From assembly GCA_037903475.1 (NCBI GenBank), contig JBAJFG010000197.1, positions 744,001 to 808,000 on the forward strand: DNA of 64,000 nt, in the 5' to 3' direction. The notes beneath the pieces are model-generated. The model searched no databases. It was not told where the DNA came from and saw only the letters and a program-made list of their open reading frames with translations. This DNA is from Ancylostoma caninum. Taxonomy: Eukaryota > Nematoda > Chromadorea > Rhabditida > Ancylostomatidae. Below are positions 1-11,363 of the stretch, in pieces. Each line of letters opens with the position of its first letter. Positions within the stretch are counted from its first letter, which is position 1. The position numbers and the translations under genes are program-made.

Positions 1-181
1 GTCAGTTTTCTAAAGAAAACCTCCGTTTTTCATGCTCATTTCGAGAATTGTTACATTCTAATGATATGTTCACCCCATTTATGCTCTTTCAATTGTTACT
101 GGACCGCACGATCCCTTCTTTTCCCTAGAACTTTTGGTTTTTCAAATATGGTTTGGATTTCTGTTTGTAAGATCTCTATAC

Positions 182-1495
182 TTAAAGGCAGTGTCTCAGC
201 TCAGGTTCGATTTCGAGCATTGGGTATGAGAAGAATCTAGGGGAGGTGCAGATTACAATGGTGTAGGTATCCCGACTCAAAATTGCAAAAAACTCCCCTC
301 TTTAACGGTTTCTTTTTGGAGCAAACTTCCAGCCGCCGCATCGAAAGCTCGTCCACACGGCGACGCGCCGCTATCGATCGGCGCCACTCCATGCCACTCC
401 GCGCCGGCATGCGGTTCCTTGCATTCGACCCCTCATGCGTGCAGCTGTGTAACATCCTCGAATTCTCGTCAACTTGGTCCAAGCGTCCTACCGTGCTAGT
501 ACTCTCAACCATAACCCTGACGCTTGTGAAGCATTGTACGGTACTATTGAACTTCAGCGGCCCCACTATCGACCTAAAACTCGAAGTTCTACGAAAACTT
601 ATACAGGAGTGATTCGAGGTGATGACCACGAACATCATGTCCGTTATCATTCATATTATTTTTATAGTATCGACTTTAATGATTTTATCGATTTTTCCCA
701 GGCATTGACCTCCTCTTGGATCTGTCTGAAAATTTGCATACGGGGGGTTTTTGAAGGTGCTGGTAACAGATATGAGAAGGTTTCGCAAGAAAAGGTCGAC
801 TAAGTGCGGAAAACTTCAGTAAAGTTGGAATTTACATCTCCCTACAGAGAAAAGCCTGAAGAAAATCAACAAAATCGAGATGATATCGCAAAACGGCGAT
901 TATATCCGTAATCATCAACTTCAAAAACCACTACATGCACTTTTTCAGAGTGATTCAAGGTATTAGTCGAACTTGCAAAAAAAAAAACTAATAAAATCAA
1001 TAAAAACGAAAATATCATGAGAAATGAATGCGACATTCGTAATCCGCACCTCGAATTACCCCTGTATGCAAGTTTTCAGAGAAATCCATGACTTTGAGTT
1101 TGGGGTCGATAATGGGGCTGCTCAGGTACATAGTACTGTACAAATGTTTTGCAAGCGCCAAGGTTATGGTCGAGAGTGCTAGCACGGTAGGACGCTTGGA
1201 CCAAGTCGACGAGAATTCGAGGATGTTACACAGCTGCATGCAGAGAGGTCGAATGCAAGGAGCCGCATGCCGGCGTGGAGTGGCATGGAGTGGCGCCGAT
1301 CGATAGCGGCGCGTCGCCGTGTGGACGAGCTTCTGGTGCGGCGGCTGGAAGTTTGCTCCAAAAAGAAACCGTCAAAGAAGGGGGTTTTTTGCACTTTTGA
1401 GTCGGGATACCTACACCATTGTAATCTGCACCTCCCCTAGATTCTTCTCATACCCAATGCTCGAAATCGAACCTGAGCTGAGACACTGCCTTTAA
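182..1495. mobile_element. TTAA-flanked foldback DNA element, copy 1
   Basis: The two ends are near-perfect inverted copies: TTAAAGGCAGTGTCTCAG at 182 and its reverse complement ending at 1495. The inverted homology runs inward for several hundred bases (about 186-560 against 1120-1491) and includes a GC-rich block around 350-410 and 1260-1330. The termini sit inside TTAA on both sides, as expected for a 4-bp TTAA target duplication with AGGCAG ends. The short AT-rich centre holds degenerate repeats with an 'ATCGATTTTT'-like motif. No transposase is encoded, and the open frames on both strands are the two arms read in opposite senses. It is a non-autonomous palindromic element; C. elegans is known to have palindromic TTAA elements. 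Superfamily (piggyBac-like or other) cannot be decided. Confidence 0.85.
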
Positions 1496-3016
1496 CCATA
1501 AGTATCGTTTCTTTTTTTCGAGGGATGTCTCTGCAGTGGACATTCCATTTCCTTTTCGTTTGTGCTTTTTTCTCCTTGAGAAAAGCTGAAAAATTGGTTG
1601 AGTTTCTAGTTGCGCCAGAAAACCCGTTGGCAACAAAGGTGGCGTTATCGATTTTCTTGATCTACTCCGACCGCGTATCGGCCACCTTGCTATAGCGGGC
1701 TTCAGAGCTGTGCCGAGCCGCGCCGCGTCATCTCACCGCGCGGGATGTGCCGCGAGCAGGAGAGGAGGGCTTTCACAGATTTTGCCTCGCGCGAGCCCTC
1801 CGCGGCATTTTGCGAACTCGCTCTGCGAGTCGCGAAGTCGAATGTTCTGGGGTGTTTCTTGCTACGCGGCAAATCCAACGCAACTTCCGAAACAACGAAC
1901 GAAAAGTTTCCCGCGCGCGAGTCTTCTCGCGCAGTGACAAGGTTTTCCATGGGTGTTGCCTTTAAGGTGAGTCGCGTAAACTCATGCATTACATTGACAT
2001 AAGCACAAATGTTATAAGATTGCGTTTATCAGATTTTCAAATTGTGTATGAGAGAATGGTGCTTCTTTATAGTAAAGAGGAAGAAATCACCGCACTTCTC
2101 CCAATGAGAGCCAAGTAACAATGGTACTAGCTTACACACCGTACTAGCTTGCAAGTTAGAAAGCGAAGGCTGTTGATAAGCGTGCTTCTCACGAATTTTT
2201 GACGTATTCGTGAAGATCCCACCGTCTGTTTGATCTCACCGTGACAACACATACATAGGCCGACTCTGCCTCCTAAAACCAACAAGCACTTTATTAGGGG
2301 GGTAGCTGTTTTTGACTGTCTTTTATATTTTGTACCCTGGTCATGTTTTTTTTTTTGTCAGAAACATTCTTCGTTTACCCATTGACGACCGCGCCCATTT
2401 TTGCGTGTCTGGCGCGTGGGACCAACGCCCCTTTCAAGAGTGCGGCGCTCGCGGATTTCCACACCGTTACGATACGATAATTAAGACTAAAACAGATCGT
2501 TTTGCAGAAATAATTTAAAATCTAGTTCCAGAAGATTACTAGTACCATCGGACCAAAAAGGAGAGAATCTAATTGGATTCCATTACGGCCGAAGGAAGTT
2601 TGTAGAAGGTGTTTCTAGTGTTATAAGGGAGTGTTAAGAAAGTATACACGTTCGCACGGCTCTAACCTGACGAATAAGGAAGTGCAAGATGTAAAAAACG
2701 TGTTTCTGTGTGGGAAACGTGGCTTTTCTTCAAATTATTTCCATCTACTACACAAAAAATGTAAAGTAATCTCCCTCGATTTCAAAATCTCATCCTTTTC
2801 GTGATATTTGTCGCAATAAAGGAGAACTCTTTCTTGAACACAGTTGTTTTAGACCTCTTTGGGAAGTATTGTACATATTTCATATGGAAATACTACAAAA
2901 TAGTTCAAAAATAGGGTCCAGTACTTGATAATAGGGGCGCGGCTCACCGGTGAGCCACGCGGTCGCCAATAGGTTAAAAAGCTGAGAAGGATCGAGCAAC
3001 AGGGCGTTATACGTTA
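1496..3016. other. Intergenic, with a GC-rich structured block
   Basis: No gene is supported. A GC-rich block at about 1690-1950 stands out from the AT-rich surroundings. It contains small inverted motifs such as ACTCGC..GCGAGT and CGCGAG..CTCGCG. Its overlapping open frames on both strands reflect base composition, not coding. The rest is AT-rich and featureless except the hairpin at 2380-2427. Confidence 0.4.
2380..2427. repeat. Short dispersed hairpin repeat, copy 1
   Basis: An imperfect hairpin in which an arm starting CATTGACGACCGCGCC faces GGCGCGTGGGACCAACG. A closely similar hairpin lies at 5680-5730. It could be the remnant or terminus of a small MITE. No target duplication is evident. 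Confidence 0.45.
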
Positions 3017-3040
3017 TCTGTATATATATAAAAGTGAAAG

Positions 3041-3130
3041 TTTGTGTGTTTGTATGTTTGTGTGTTTGTGTGTTTGTGAGTTTGTGTGTTTGTGTGTTTG
3101 TGTGTATGTATGTTTGTACGTTTGTATGTT
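3041..3130 (+). repeat. GT-rich simple repeat (TTTGTGTG-like)
   Basis: Roughly 90 bases of 8-base units of the type TTTGTGTG, with interspersed TTTGTATG and TTTGTACG variants. It lies just inside the 5' end of the family A Helitron. The frames here are low complexity and not coding. Confidence 0.9.
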
Positions 3131-3241
3131 CCGAATAGAAATCGCGCAGCATCAACCGATGGACCAAATGTTGCATGTAGACTCTACAGGGGCCGGCGGA
3201 GGTTATAGGCTACATTGCACCAGGGATTATCGACAGGTTTA

Positions 3242-3700
3242 TCGATTATATCGATTTTATTGATTTTTCGCTATTTTTGCCCAGGGACTGGCGAGAACAT
3301 GCCTACTAGGGTTCCTTAATACGCTGAACGCGAATATGACAACCATTTTGCGCCAAGTTATCGATTTATTGATTTTATTGATTTTGAGCTATTCTTGCCC
3401 ACGAGGTGGTAAAGACATGTCTACTTGGGTACCTCAATGCGCTGAATACAGATATGGCAACCATTTTGGGCGAAATATCGATTTATTGATTTTATTGATT
3501 CTTTGCCATTCTTGCCCACGGGATGGTAAAAACATGCTTACTGTTGTACCTCAATAGGCTGAATACAGACATGGCAACCATTTTGGGCGGAATATCGATT
3601 TATCTTTTTTATTGATTTTTCGGCATTCTTGCACACGGGCCGGTGAAAACGTGCCTTCTGGGGTTTTCCGAAACGCTGAACGTGGATGAGCCAAGCATTT
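3242..3700 (+). repeat. 117-bp minisatellite inside Helitron A
   Basis: About four tandem units begin with a motif such as TCGATTTATTGATTTTATTG, at 3242, 3361, 3478 and 3595. The spacing is 119, 117 and 117 bases. Each unit continues with 'TTCTTGCCCACG...GGT' and 'CTGAATACAGATATGGCAAC'. Units differ by scattered substitutions, so the array is not recent. Confidence 0.9.
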
Positions 3701-3896
3701 TAGAAGAATTTATTCACCAAGCAAGCAACTTCACCCCATTTTTTGAAGGAAGAGAACGGGATGAAGAAGTGTCACTTGAGCCGATCACCAAATGATGAAC
3801 ATTTTGAAAAGATTTTTCGGTTCAACAAGTGTTGGCATCGGCTTTGAAAGGCCGGGAGAAATTGAACGCCCGAGCGAAGCCGGGTACACCGTCTAG

Positions 3897-6800
3897 TACT
3901 CCTATAAAATCTCTGTCCCTAATTCGCTAACACTGGAACGCAGATGCATACGTTTGAAAGCCAAGCTTTCAATTTCCGCTAGAACCTTCCTAAAAACTGG
4001 TCATGAAAATTTTTCACACTAATTGCGAACTAAATTTGTGCTAGGCTACACATTTGCACAATGGTAAAGAGTTGCAGCCATTTTATTTTTTCTGGGCTAT
4101 ATATGTGCATGATAATATCGTTTGCGGAAGCGCCTGAGAATATCAGAGGAATTTCCATTTTTGCTGCAATTTGACTATGACGTAATGTCTTTCTTCAGTG
4201 CGATTTGAGGGTTTGGTGCGAAGGATACTCGAAAATATAAGATGCTAATAAAGAATACTGGATAATACCACCTACCTAAATGTCCGCTTTTTTTCCGCTT
4301 CTCCCCTGATCACTAGTGTTCGTAGATTATGTCTCGGATCGCAGTGCGACCATGCTTAATTCATTGGTGTTGGTGGAGGCGTTTTTCCAACCTACTGTTT
4401 CACACGCTGGTGGATAGACACTGGTCCTGCTGAGGTGTTGAGGACATTCTGTCGGTGAAACTGCTTGTGAACTACCTGGATGCCGTCGACTTCTTCAAAA
4501 CGAGACTGCCCGTCATTCCGACACATAATATTAGGTGCCTGCAAAAGTTCCGAGGCAGGTGGTGGTATTTCATCTTTTGACCTTGTTTGTGAAACCTCTG
4601 CTATCTATATCAATTTTGGCTCGGATCTATATTACAGCGTTGCTGTATTTTAAGCATAATACTAATGTTAGGTACAATCAGCAAATTTGTGGAATTTTGC
4701 TTTATAAATACAAATTCGGATATTGTGTTTGTGTAGGGTATCTTCTTCAAAATGTCAGGAACTCGTGGGCCCTTCTGAAATTTAGGCGGAAATGGGAGCA
4801 TGGAGAATGCTCAGTGAACTAGGCAGCAAATTGATCCTCGAAAAGGCGACTGGAACGGGCAGGTTCAATCAGACCTAATGCAAGGTGTACAGGACATTAC
4901 GAGGTAATTGGCCAACTGTGTCCCGTTATTTCAACAAAATTGGTAAGAAGAGGAAGATGAGTCAACAGATTTGGTGTAAGCTGCGCGAAGAACACCATCG
5001 CTACACCTTTAGAGTTTTTTTTTGTCCTTTTTTGATCAGCAATTAGAGTAATCCGCATTCAATGTTTTCCAAACAAGTGTGCCGTTATTGTTGAGTAATA
5101 GACTCTCTTGTCGAAAGCAATCATGGGAAAACTCTTAAATATAAAGCCAACACAGCAAAGCATATGGTCCGCTGCTGCTGCGGGTAACCCATATCAGTAT
5201 GTTACAGTGTCAATCGTGTAAAAATTGGATCAACCTTTCTCCGGAATTCTCAGGTATTCCATATACTCCCTGGACCTGTCTCAAACAGAATATCTCCCTT
5301 TCAAGCCTTACATCGTCACATCGGCTGTGAAATTTTCAATGAACAGACTCTAATCGAAAACAACGTGTACCGCCTTTTCTAGTATAAACCTGCCAAATTT
5401 GAGATTTCTGGAAAAATCTTTATGTGCCGTGTTGGCAACATATGCTAATGCTTTTTGATCTGATTGAAGTTGTTGACCTTGAGCCGACTTATGGCGTTTT
5501 AGGTGAAACTGCCCCGGAACTTTTGCACGCACCTAATAGTAGATATTATATTAGCTGCAATGAGTTCCATAGTTGTCAAATAGGCTTTTGAATAAATTGA
5601 AGACCAGTACTGTTCTTGAAACTTTAGAAATTTTCTGTGGCGAGAGTACCAGTCACTCTTGCCATGAAATTGCTTAACTCGTTGACGACCACGCGCATTA
5701 CGGTCTCTGTGTTGGCGCGTGGCACCAACGACATAACCAAAATGCACAAGCAGCAATTTTTTTCAAAATTTGAAACTGGTAGCTTACCTTTGACCTCTCA
5801 TGTCAACCTCCCGACGAGCAGTGCATTCTATCATTTCATGCAGAACGAGTATTCAGCCAATGAATCCTCCATTACGTATGTCAGCGAACTAGTAAAAAAA
5901 AAAGATGGCGGACCCTATTCCCTGTTTCGAACATTTGTTTCAAAAATAAAATTACTCAAAAATTCAAGTAGATATGCACTAATTGTACGCGAATCCTGCT
6001 GGGTTTCCTTTCACTGAGATCTTATTTTATTTGCCTAGTCCCTGCTCCTATTCAATACGACTCTCGGTAAGCCTTTACTTCACTCTTTTTGGATTTTCTT
6101 TTGTTTTTCATCTGGTGATGTGCTGACCCAAAAGAACTCTCTCTCATGGGCGACTGACTGATTGTTTTGTGCACGCTCGCAATTGCTCACCAACTAAGGG
6201 ACACTTCAAGTTTGCGCTAGCATTGGAGTAATTTCCCTGCCCGTTTTTCTGTTTCCTTCATTTTTACTCTGTGATGGACGTCTGCACTTCATCTATGTTC
6301 CTTGCCCTTGTTCTCACCTTTTCCGCCTCTAAGTTTGTTATGTGTTACGGTAATGGAAAAGACTTCTTATGCGGGGTTTCCAGTTTTCCTTCTTTTCTTC
6401 GCTCTTTTGTTTTCTTTGGTTCTTTATTCAACTAATTCTACAATAATGAGTATTCTCTGTGGTCGAATAAGTTCATATGTATCCATATTGCCTCTCGTTT
6501 CGGTTTCGTAGTTAATATTTAAATACTTGGATTACATGTTATAAAATTTTGATGTCAAGGCTCGTTCAAGACCGAATACCAAAACGGAATTTGATTCATT
6601 CAGTTTGTAATTGTAACCACTTATTTTTGATTTATAATGAGGATACCAATTCAAGCATTCCAATGATGGGAAGCTCTATAGCTTTTCTTACATTTCTTCA
6701 GAGCTACGGTGCATTTTTTGCTCGAGTAGCCCAATTTTTTTCTTTATAATATGCGTTATTCAGTCCCTACTATTGAACCCATTAAAGGTGATATAAATGG

Positions 6801-7266
6801 ATGTTTTAGCGCGGCACTCGAAGTTCCTCATCCTCTGTTGGCGGATGGTCGTTTACTTAGGTTTTAATAACAATATGGTTTAAAGTGATTAGGCTCGGAA
6901 TCGCATGAGATGCGAAAAGATCACGATCGACTCACACTCCCCAGTTGGAGTCCCTAGGAACCCTTGCTGCACTAGTATTTTCTACTTTGAATGAGATTTA
7001 GTTGTGATTTGTTAGGGACGCTGCTACATAAGTGCAACGGGGACCACATGGTGACGTCATGACGTTGAGAAATATGGGGGAGGGATTATATCAAAGCTCA
7101 TACACACGTAAGATGGAAATTTAGCCCCTATTTGGAGCAGCATATGATTGAAGGAATCGTAGAGATCTGCTCAAAAGTAGTGCAAGATTCCATGTGCTAG
7201 GAAATGCCCGATATTCGGCCCTGAACAGATAATAAGCGGGATCTCGTTCTTGAAAACATCAAACAA
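3897..7266. other. Intergenic, no recognisable gene
   Basis: AT-rich sequence with only short open frames. The longest, 126 codons ending at 6017 on the plus strand, overlaps the hairpin repeat at 5680-5730, has no recognisable domain and is not called a gene. Splice signals are too degenerate to propose exons. Confidence 0.4.
5680..5730. repeat. Short dispersed hairpin repeat, copy 2
   Basis: The hairpin arms are CGTTGACGACCACGCGC and GCGCGTGGCACCAACG, complementary with one or two mismatches. About three quarters of the positions match the copy at 2380-2427. The compensated stem suggests a small mobile palindrome. Confidence 0.5.
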
Positions 7267-7274
7267 GTACATGG

Positions 7275-7547
7275 CAGTGGCGGACGCAAGAGGGGGGGGG
7301 GGCGCTCCTCCCTCGAGAATGTGGCCAAATTTTCGAAATTAATTTACAATGCAAGTAAAAATCTTGTATTAGTTCATTTTTAATTGTTCATTTTTATTAT
7401 TATTCTTCATATAATTTATATAGCTTGTTTATCATTACAATTAATATTTTTAACAATTTTATTTTCGATCTAGGTCCCCAAAGCTGCGGAGACCCAGTTT
7501 TTTTCCTACACCCCTCCCTTCCCACCCACTTTCTGCGTTCGCTACTG
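7275..7547. mobile_element. hAT-like MITE, 273 bp
   Basis: The left end CAGTGGCGGACGCAAG and the right end, read inward as CAGTAGCGAACGCAGA, form a terminal inverted repeat of the hAT type (CAGTGGCG...). The flanking octamers GTACATGG (7267-7274) and GAACATAG (7548-7555) agree at 6 of 8 positions, as for an aged 8-bp hAT target duplication. The G-rich and C-rich runs just inside each end are part of the inverted repeat. The centre is AT-rich and non-coding. Confidence 0.7.
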
Positions 7548-7796
7548 GAACATAGTAGTATTAATGTCCCTACATTTAGAAACGGAAAAGCTTTGAATAA
7601 TATGGGTTTAATTTTGGAAAAGGGCAAAATGAACTTTGGCTTTCATAAACATTCATAACTAATTTGCTGAAGGGATGGAGTTCGCGCAGCTCCTTTCTCA
7701 GTTTGCGTTGTTCATTTTGAGATCTCATGCTTGGCTTAGCTTCTTTTGAATTCCACTGTGTCGTTCGACCATGTTGCTTTCGCCTTAATGGTTTAC

Positions 7797-8063
7797 CCAC
7801 GAATCTCTTTCTCAGATATCCAGAAAATATCAAGCTTAATGTTCGTCCCTTCGCAAACGCTTCAAGACCAGACGCTGTGAAGTTTATAGTGGTCGAGCAG
7901 TGAACGTGTGGAGACGATGTTTTCTTGGGTTGTCGAGACTGAAGTAGCTTCAATTTCTGCACTACTTGTTGCCTTGTACATGCAGTGGCTTGCAAGAGTA
8001 TGTATCCGTATTTTGCGCACATGACAGAGGCGGTTACTCCAGTTATTCCTATGTATAGGCAGT
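7797..8063 (-). CDS. Possible internal exon, unknown protein
   Basis: I do not recognise the protein. On the minus strand a 267-base open stretch follows a good nematode-type acceptor (T-rich tract then GTTAG at 8064-8068) and ends at a GTAAAC donor (7791-7796). It would encode about 88 residues beginning CLYIGITGVTASVMCAKYGY, a hydrophobic segment that could be membrane-spanning or a buried helix, then a basic linker (KKTSSPHVH) and a mixed C-terminus. The open frame continues past the donor to 7576. No neighbouring exon could be joined with confidence. A chance open frame cannot be excluded. Confidence 0.28.
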
Positions 8064-8070
8064 CTAACAA

Positions 8071-9456
8071 AAAAAAAGCGTGACTAATAGAACTTCGGCA
8101 GCTTCAGGTTAATTATGAAGCTCAGCCCAAAAAAGGATAAAACGAAGAAGAAAATAACGAGCCAAAAGCGAGTTTTTGGAAATTTGTCTTACTTGCCAGG
8201 CAGTTTTTGGTGAGTAGAAGATTTTCTTGTAAGCATTCGTTGATATTGCATGCCTTTCGTTCATAGGCGTAAGTGACTTCGCACTAGTGCTAAAAGAACA
8301 ATAGGAAATTCTACTGAATTACGTGAACTTGGGCGGATATGAGGCGCCACCCATTTCCGTGGACAAAAATAAATGTACTTGCGAATGGAAAAGGAGCTGA
8401 AATACAATCCTACCAGTGCCGAAACATATACTTTTCTTGTTTCACATTGAGGCATACCTACGCTGCTACTGATGTGATCTTAAACGATGTTTGAACTCAG
8501 GTGGATGTGTGTTCTGACGACATCATGTCAGGCGGACGCATCCCAAGCGGACGACGTTTTCTGTCAAATGCAGCAAGGTCCAGTATCCCATTGTTGAGCG
8601 TAGAAAACTGCACTGCTGAGATGCTCCTTGGTTCGTTTCGTCGCTATCGCCCACTTCATAGTGTTGAGAAAAAAAAACCGAAGACGGGGTCGCTGAAGTG
8701 GTTTTATCATATCTGCTCAAAAATGACATCATATGATGAAGTGGACGACCATTTCGTGAATGGCACAATAACTAACCTTCCACATTGAAAGCAGAAAAAT
8801 TCCGCAAAGTCTCCCGGGAGTACATGTCTCAATGTTTGATCGCAAAATTTCCATTTTTCACACCTAAACAAATATTCTATTCAAAATGCTTTTTAGCCTT
8901 TATTCATCGTTCCTGGTGGGAAAGGGGGGTCCAAATGGTCAATATTCACCCCTTCTTCGTGAGTGTGCGTGACTGCAACAGGAGCACCGTAGCACCTGCA
9001 TATCCATGGAGCATCATATGCCACGCCCCTTTTCCGACAGGACCCAAACGCTACGGCGTCTCTGTGGGGGCGAGCCTCAGAGTGTGATTTCATTTTCTTG
9101 TGACGTCGCTTTCTAATTTCAGCCTTCTTCAGAGTAACGCTTATCCATGGAGGTGAATGAATTACATGGCGTTTAAAATTGCATTCATTAGTAAAGGACA
9201 ATGCCGTGAGATGATTCGTTTGTTCAACTCGTTCTTGTAACATCTCCTGCTCGCTCGAATTGATACCACACTTGGGTAGTGAAAAGCAGAGAGGCATAAA
9301 CATAATCGCTTGTGTTCTAACGTTTAAATTGGGGAACTTGTTTCTTAGTTCCATTGTGATCAGTTTATCCCTAAATTTGAAGAGCAAATCTTCACATCCA
9401 CACAACAAAGTATCATAACACATCTAAGGGTTTACCACTGCTCGAATTTGTTCACA
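8071..9456. other. Intergenic with one longer open frame
   Basis: The only notable frame is 176 codons on the minus strand (8893-9423). It has no recognisable motif, several Cys and His without ordered spacing, and no convincing splice context. It is left as unassigned sequence. Short frames elsewhere are unremarkable. Confidence 0.35.
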
Positions 9457-9479
9457 CTAGCGCCCCTTCGGGACGCTAG
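9457..9479 (-). promoter_or_regulatory. Helitron B 3' terminal hairpin
   Basis: A 23-base palindrome with outer arms CTAGCG/CGCTAG and inner pairs closing on a 3-base loop, about ten base pairs with one G-T wobble. It is the presumed 3' replication-termination signal of the left Helitron B copy. The same hairpin is present at 35895-35917. Confidence 0.7.
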
Positions 9480-9639
9480 AAAGTGGGGTGGGGCAGCCAC
9501 TTGGGACATGTGCAAACGCTTCACAATTGCCAAATCTCTAGAAAATTTATAAAGAAGCAGAACCAATCTTCCAATGGGCCCAAACATGGGGTCCTTCTTA
9601 TGAGTTGAGTATGAGCATGAGAAGTTCGTTCTCCATCGT

Positions 9640-10850
9640 ATGGCGTATTCGTGCGTATTCCTCACTACCCGGCTAATGCAGACGCGTTCTCCATCGGCGG
9701 AACTGTATCCTGCCGTTCCCCACACTATTGGACAAGGCGAAATCGTATCCGAGTGTTTTCCAGACTACTGGGCCGCAGCGGGCTTTTCTCCATCGGTGGC
9801 CGGTATTCTGGCGCCATTTTCACTGTTAGGCCTGAACCATATCCTGGTATTCTCCACGTTACTGAGTCACAGCGGACCAATCCCATATTGGCGGACCCGT
9901 ATTCTGGTGTTATCCATACTACTGGGCCATGGCGGGCCCTTCCTCCATCAGAGCGCCCGCGTTCTGGCGCCCTCCTCACAGTTAGGGCAAGCCGGATCCG
10001 TTCTCCAAGTGCGGGTTCGCATCCTGGCATTCTTAACACTATCGGACTAAAGTGAACCCGTACCCTGACGTTCTCCACACCATTATGCTACGACGGGTCC
10101 TTCCTCCATTGGTGGACCCGTATCCTGTCATCCCCCCACCACCACTGAGCCACGGCGGGCCCTTTCTTCATCGGTGGACCCGTATCCTGGCGTTCCCCAC
10201 AGCACTGGGCCACGGCGGGCCCTTTCTCTATCGGTGGGCCCGTATCCTGGCATCCCCCACACCAGTAGGCCACGGCGGGCCCTTTCTTCATCGGTGGACC
10301 CATATCCTGGCGTTCCCCACAGCACTGGGCCACGGCGGGCCCTTTCTCTATCGGTGGGCCCGTATCCTGGCATCCCCCACACCACTAGGCCACGGCGGGC
10401 CCTTTCTTCATCGGTGGACCCATATCCTGGCGTTCCCCACAGCACTGGGCCACGGTGGACCCTTTCTTCATCGGTGGATCCGTATTCTGGCATCCCCCAC
10501 ACCACTGGGTCACGGCGGGCCCTTTCTTCATCAGTGGACCCATATCCTGGCGTTCCCCAAAGCACTGGGCCACAGCGGGCCCTTTCTCCATCGGTGGACC
10601 CGTATCCTGGCATCCCCCCACCACTGGGCCACGGAGGGCCCTTTCTCCATTGGTAGACCCGTATCTCGGCGTCCCCCGCACCATTTGGCCACAGCGAGCT
10701 TTTTCTCCATCGCTGGACCCGTATCCTGGCGTTCCCCGCACCATTGAGCCACGGCGGGCCCTTTCTCCATCGGTGGACCCGTATCCTGCCGTCCCCCGCA
10801 CCATTGGGCCACGACGGGTCCTTTCTCCATCGGTGGACCCACATCCGTAT
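9640..10850. repeat. 60-bp minisatellite inside Helitron B, left copy
   Basis: About twenty tandem units of 60 bases, cleanest at 10140-10850 and more diverged at 9640-10130. The shared core is CACGGCGGGCCCTTTCT then CATCGGTGGACCCGTATCC. Because 60 is a multiple of three and the unit lacks stops in several frames, both strands show long open frames with a 20-residue repeat (such as GGPFLHRWTRILAFPTALGH). There is no initiation or splice context, so these are artefacts of the array. GC content is far above the surroundings. Confidence 0.93.
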
Positions 10851-11363
10851 ATAGTTGATTGGATATACAATGTCATGCCTTCCTATTTAGAGGCTTTTAC
10901 TCTTTGTTAGTGCAGAAGCTTTCTCGAAACGAACGAATGTTGTGACTACACAATCGCCGCGAAAATTCAACAGGGGCTGAGGCGACCGCGTAGGTCCAGC
11001 CTCCCCGAAGCTTTCGAGACGCGGCAGCTCTCATAGCACGCGTCCATTTCTTCCTGCGAGTGCACAAAGCGTCGCAACAGTGGAAGGCTGGTTTTCCTGC
11101 TGCGTACATTGTGCAGCCTGAAAGCTCGTAAACACTCCCTCACTCCTATGCGGTGAGACCGCCAGCGAAGGTGATGAAATCACCATCCCGTGCATGCGGG
11201 AGAGCCAGCAGTGACGAAATTTCGGGTCCCGAAGCGAACGTGTCTGCGTCCATGGAAATCGGCCATTTCGCCACACAGTCTGCGCCTCAAGATTGCGGTG
11301 TCTATGAGTGCCGCCCCGTATCTCTAACCGCTCTAGCCCCCTTACGGCGCTTTGTTTAATAGA

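Larger units (their letters stand above)
3017..3896 (+). mobile_element. Non-autonomous Helitron (family A)
   Basis: The ends fit the Helitron rules. The 5' end starts TCTGTATATATATAAAAG directly after an A. The 3' end is CTAG followed by T, so the insertion lies between A and T without target duplication. About ten bases before CTAG lies a short hairpin, CCCGAGCGAAGCCGGG (3870-3884 region), the classic Helitron 3' signal. The interior is a GT-rich simple repeat (3041-3130) followed by a 117-bp minisatellite. No Rep/helicase is encoded, so movement would depend on an autonomous partner. The 5' TATATATAAAAGTGAAAG-type start resembles Helitron starts seen in other animals. Confidence 0.75.
9457..11363 (-). 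mobile_element. Non-autonomous Helitron (family B), left copy
   Basis: Read on the minus strand, the element starts TCTATTAAACAAAGCGCCG immediately after an A (complement of 11364). It ends in CTAG followed by T (complement of 9456-9460). The 3' end is a 23-nt hairpin whose outer arms are CTAGCG and CGCTAG. A/T insertion, 5' TC, 3' CTRR and a terminal hairpin are the Helitron hallmarks, although here the hairpin includes the CTAG itself instead of lying several bases upstream. Most of the interior is a 60-bp minisatellite. A second copy in the opposite orientation at 33858-35917 has the same ends, which fixes the boundaries. No helicase is encoded. Confidence 0.75.

Noticed and set aside
283..612. 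109-codon frame in the first foldback element
   Set aside because: The same sequence recurs inverted in the other arm and in copy 2. It is element DNA with no protein similarity.
3041..3263. Cys/Val-rich frames in the GT-rich tract
   Set aside because: Low-complexity translation of a simple repeat.
10052..10910. Long overlapping frames (up to 238 codons) with a 20-residue repeat on both strands
   Set aside because: They arise from the 60-bp minisatellite, which is open in several frames. No start or splice context exists and all frames share the repeat.
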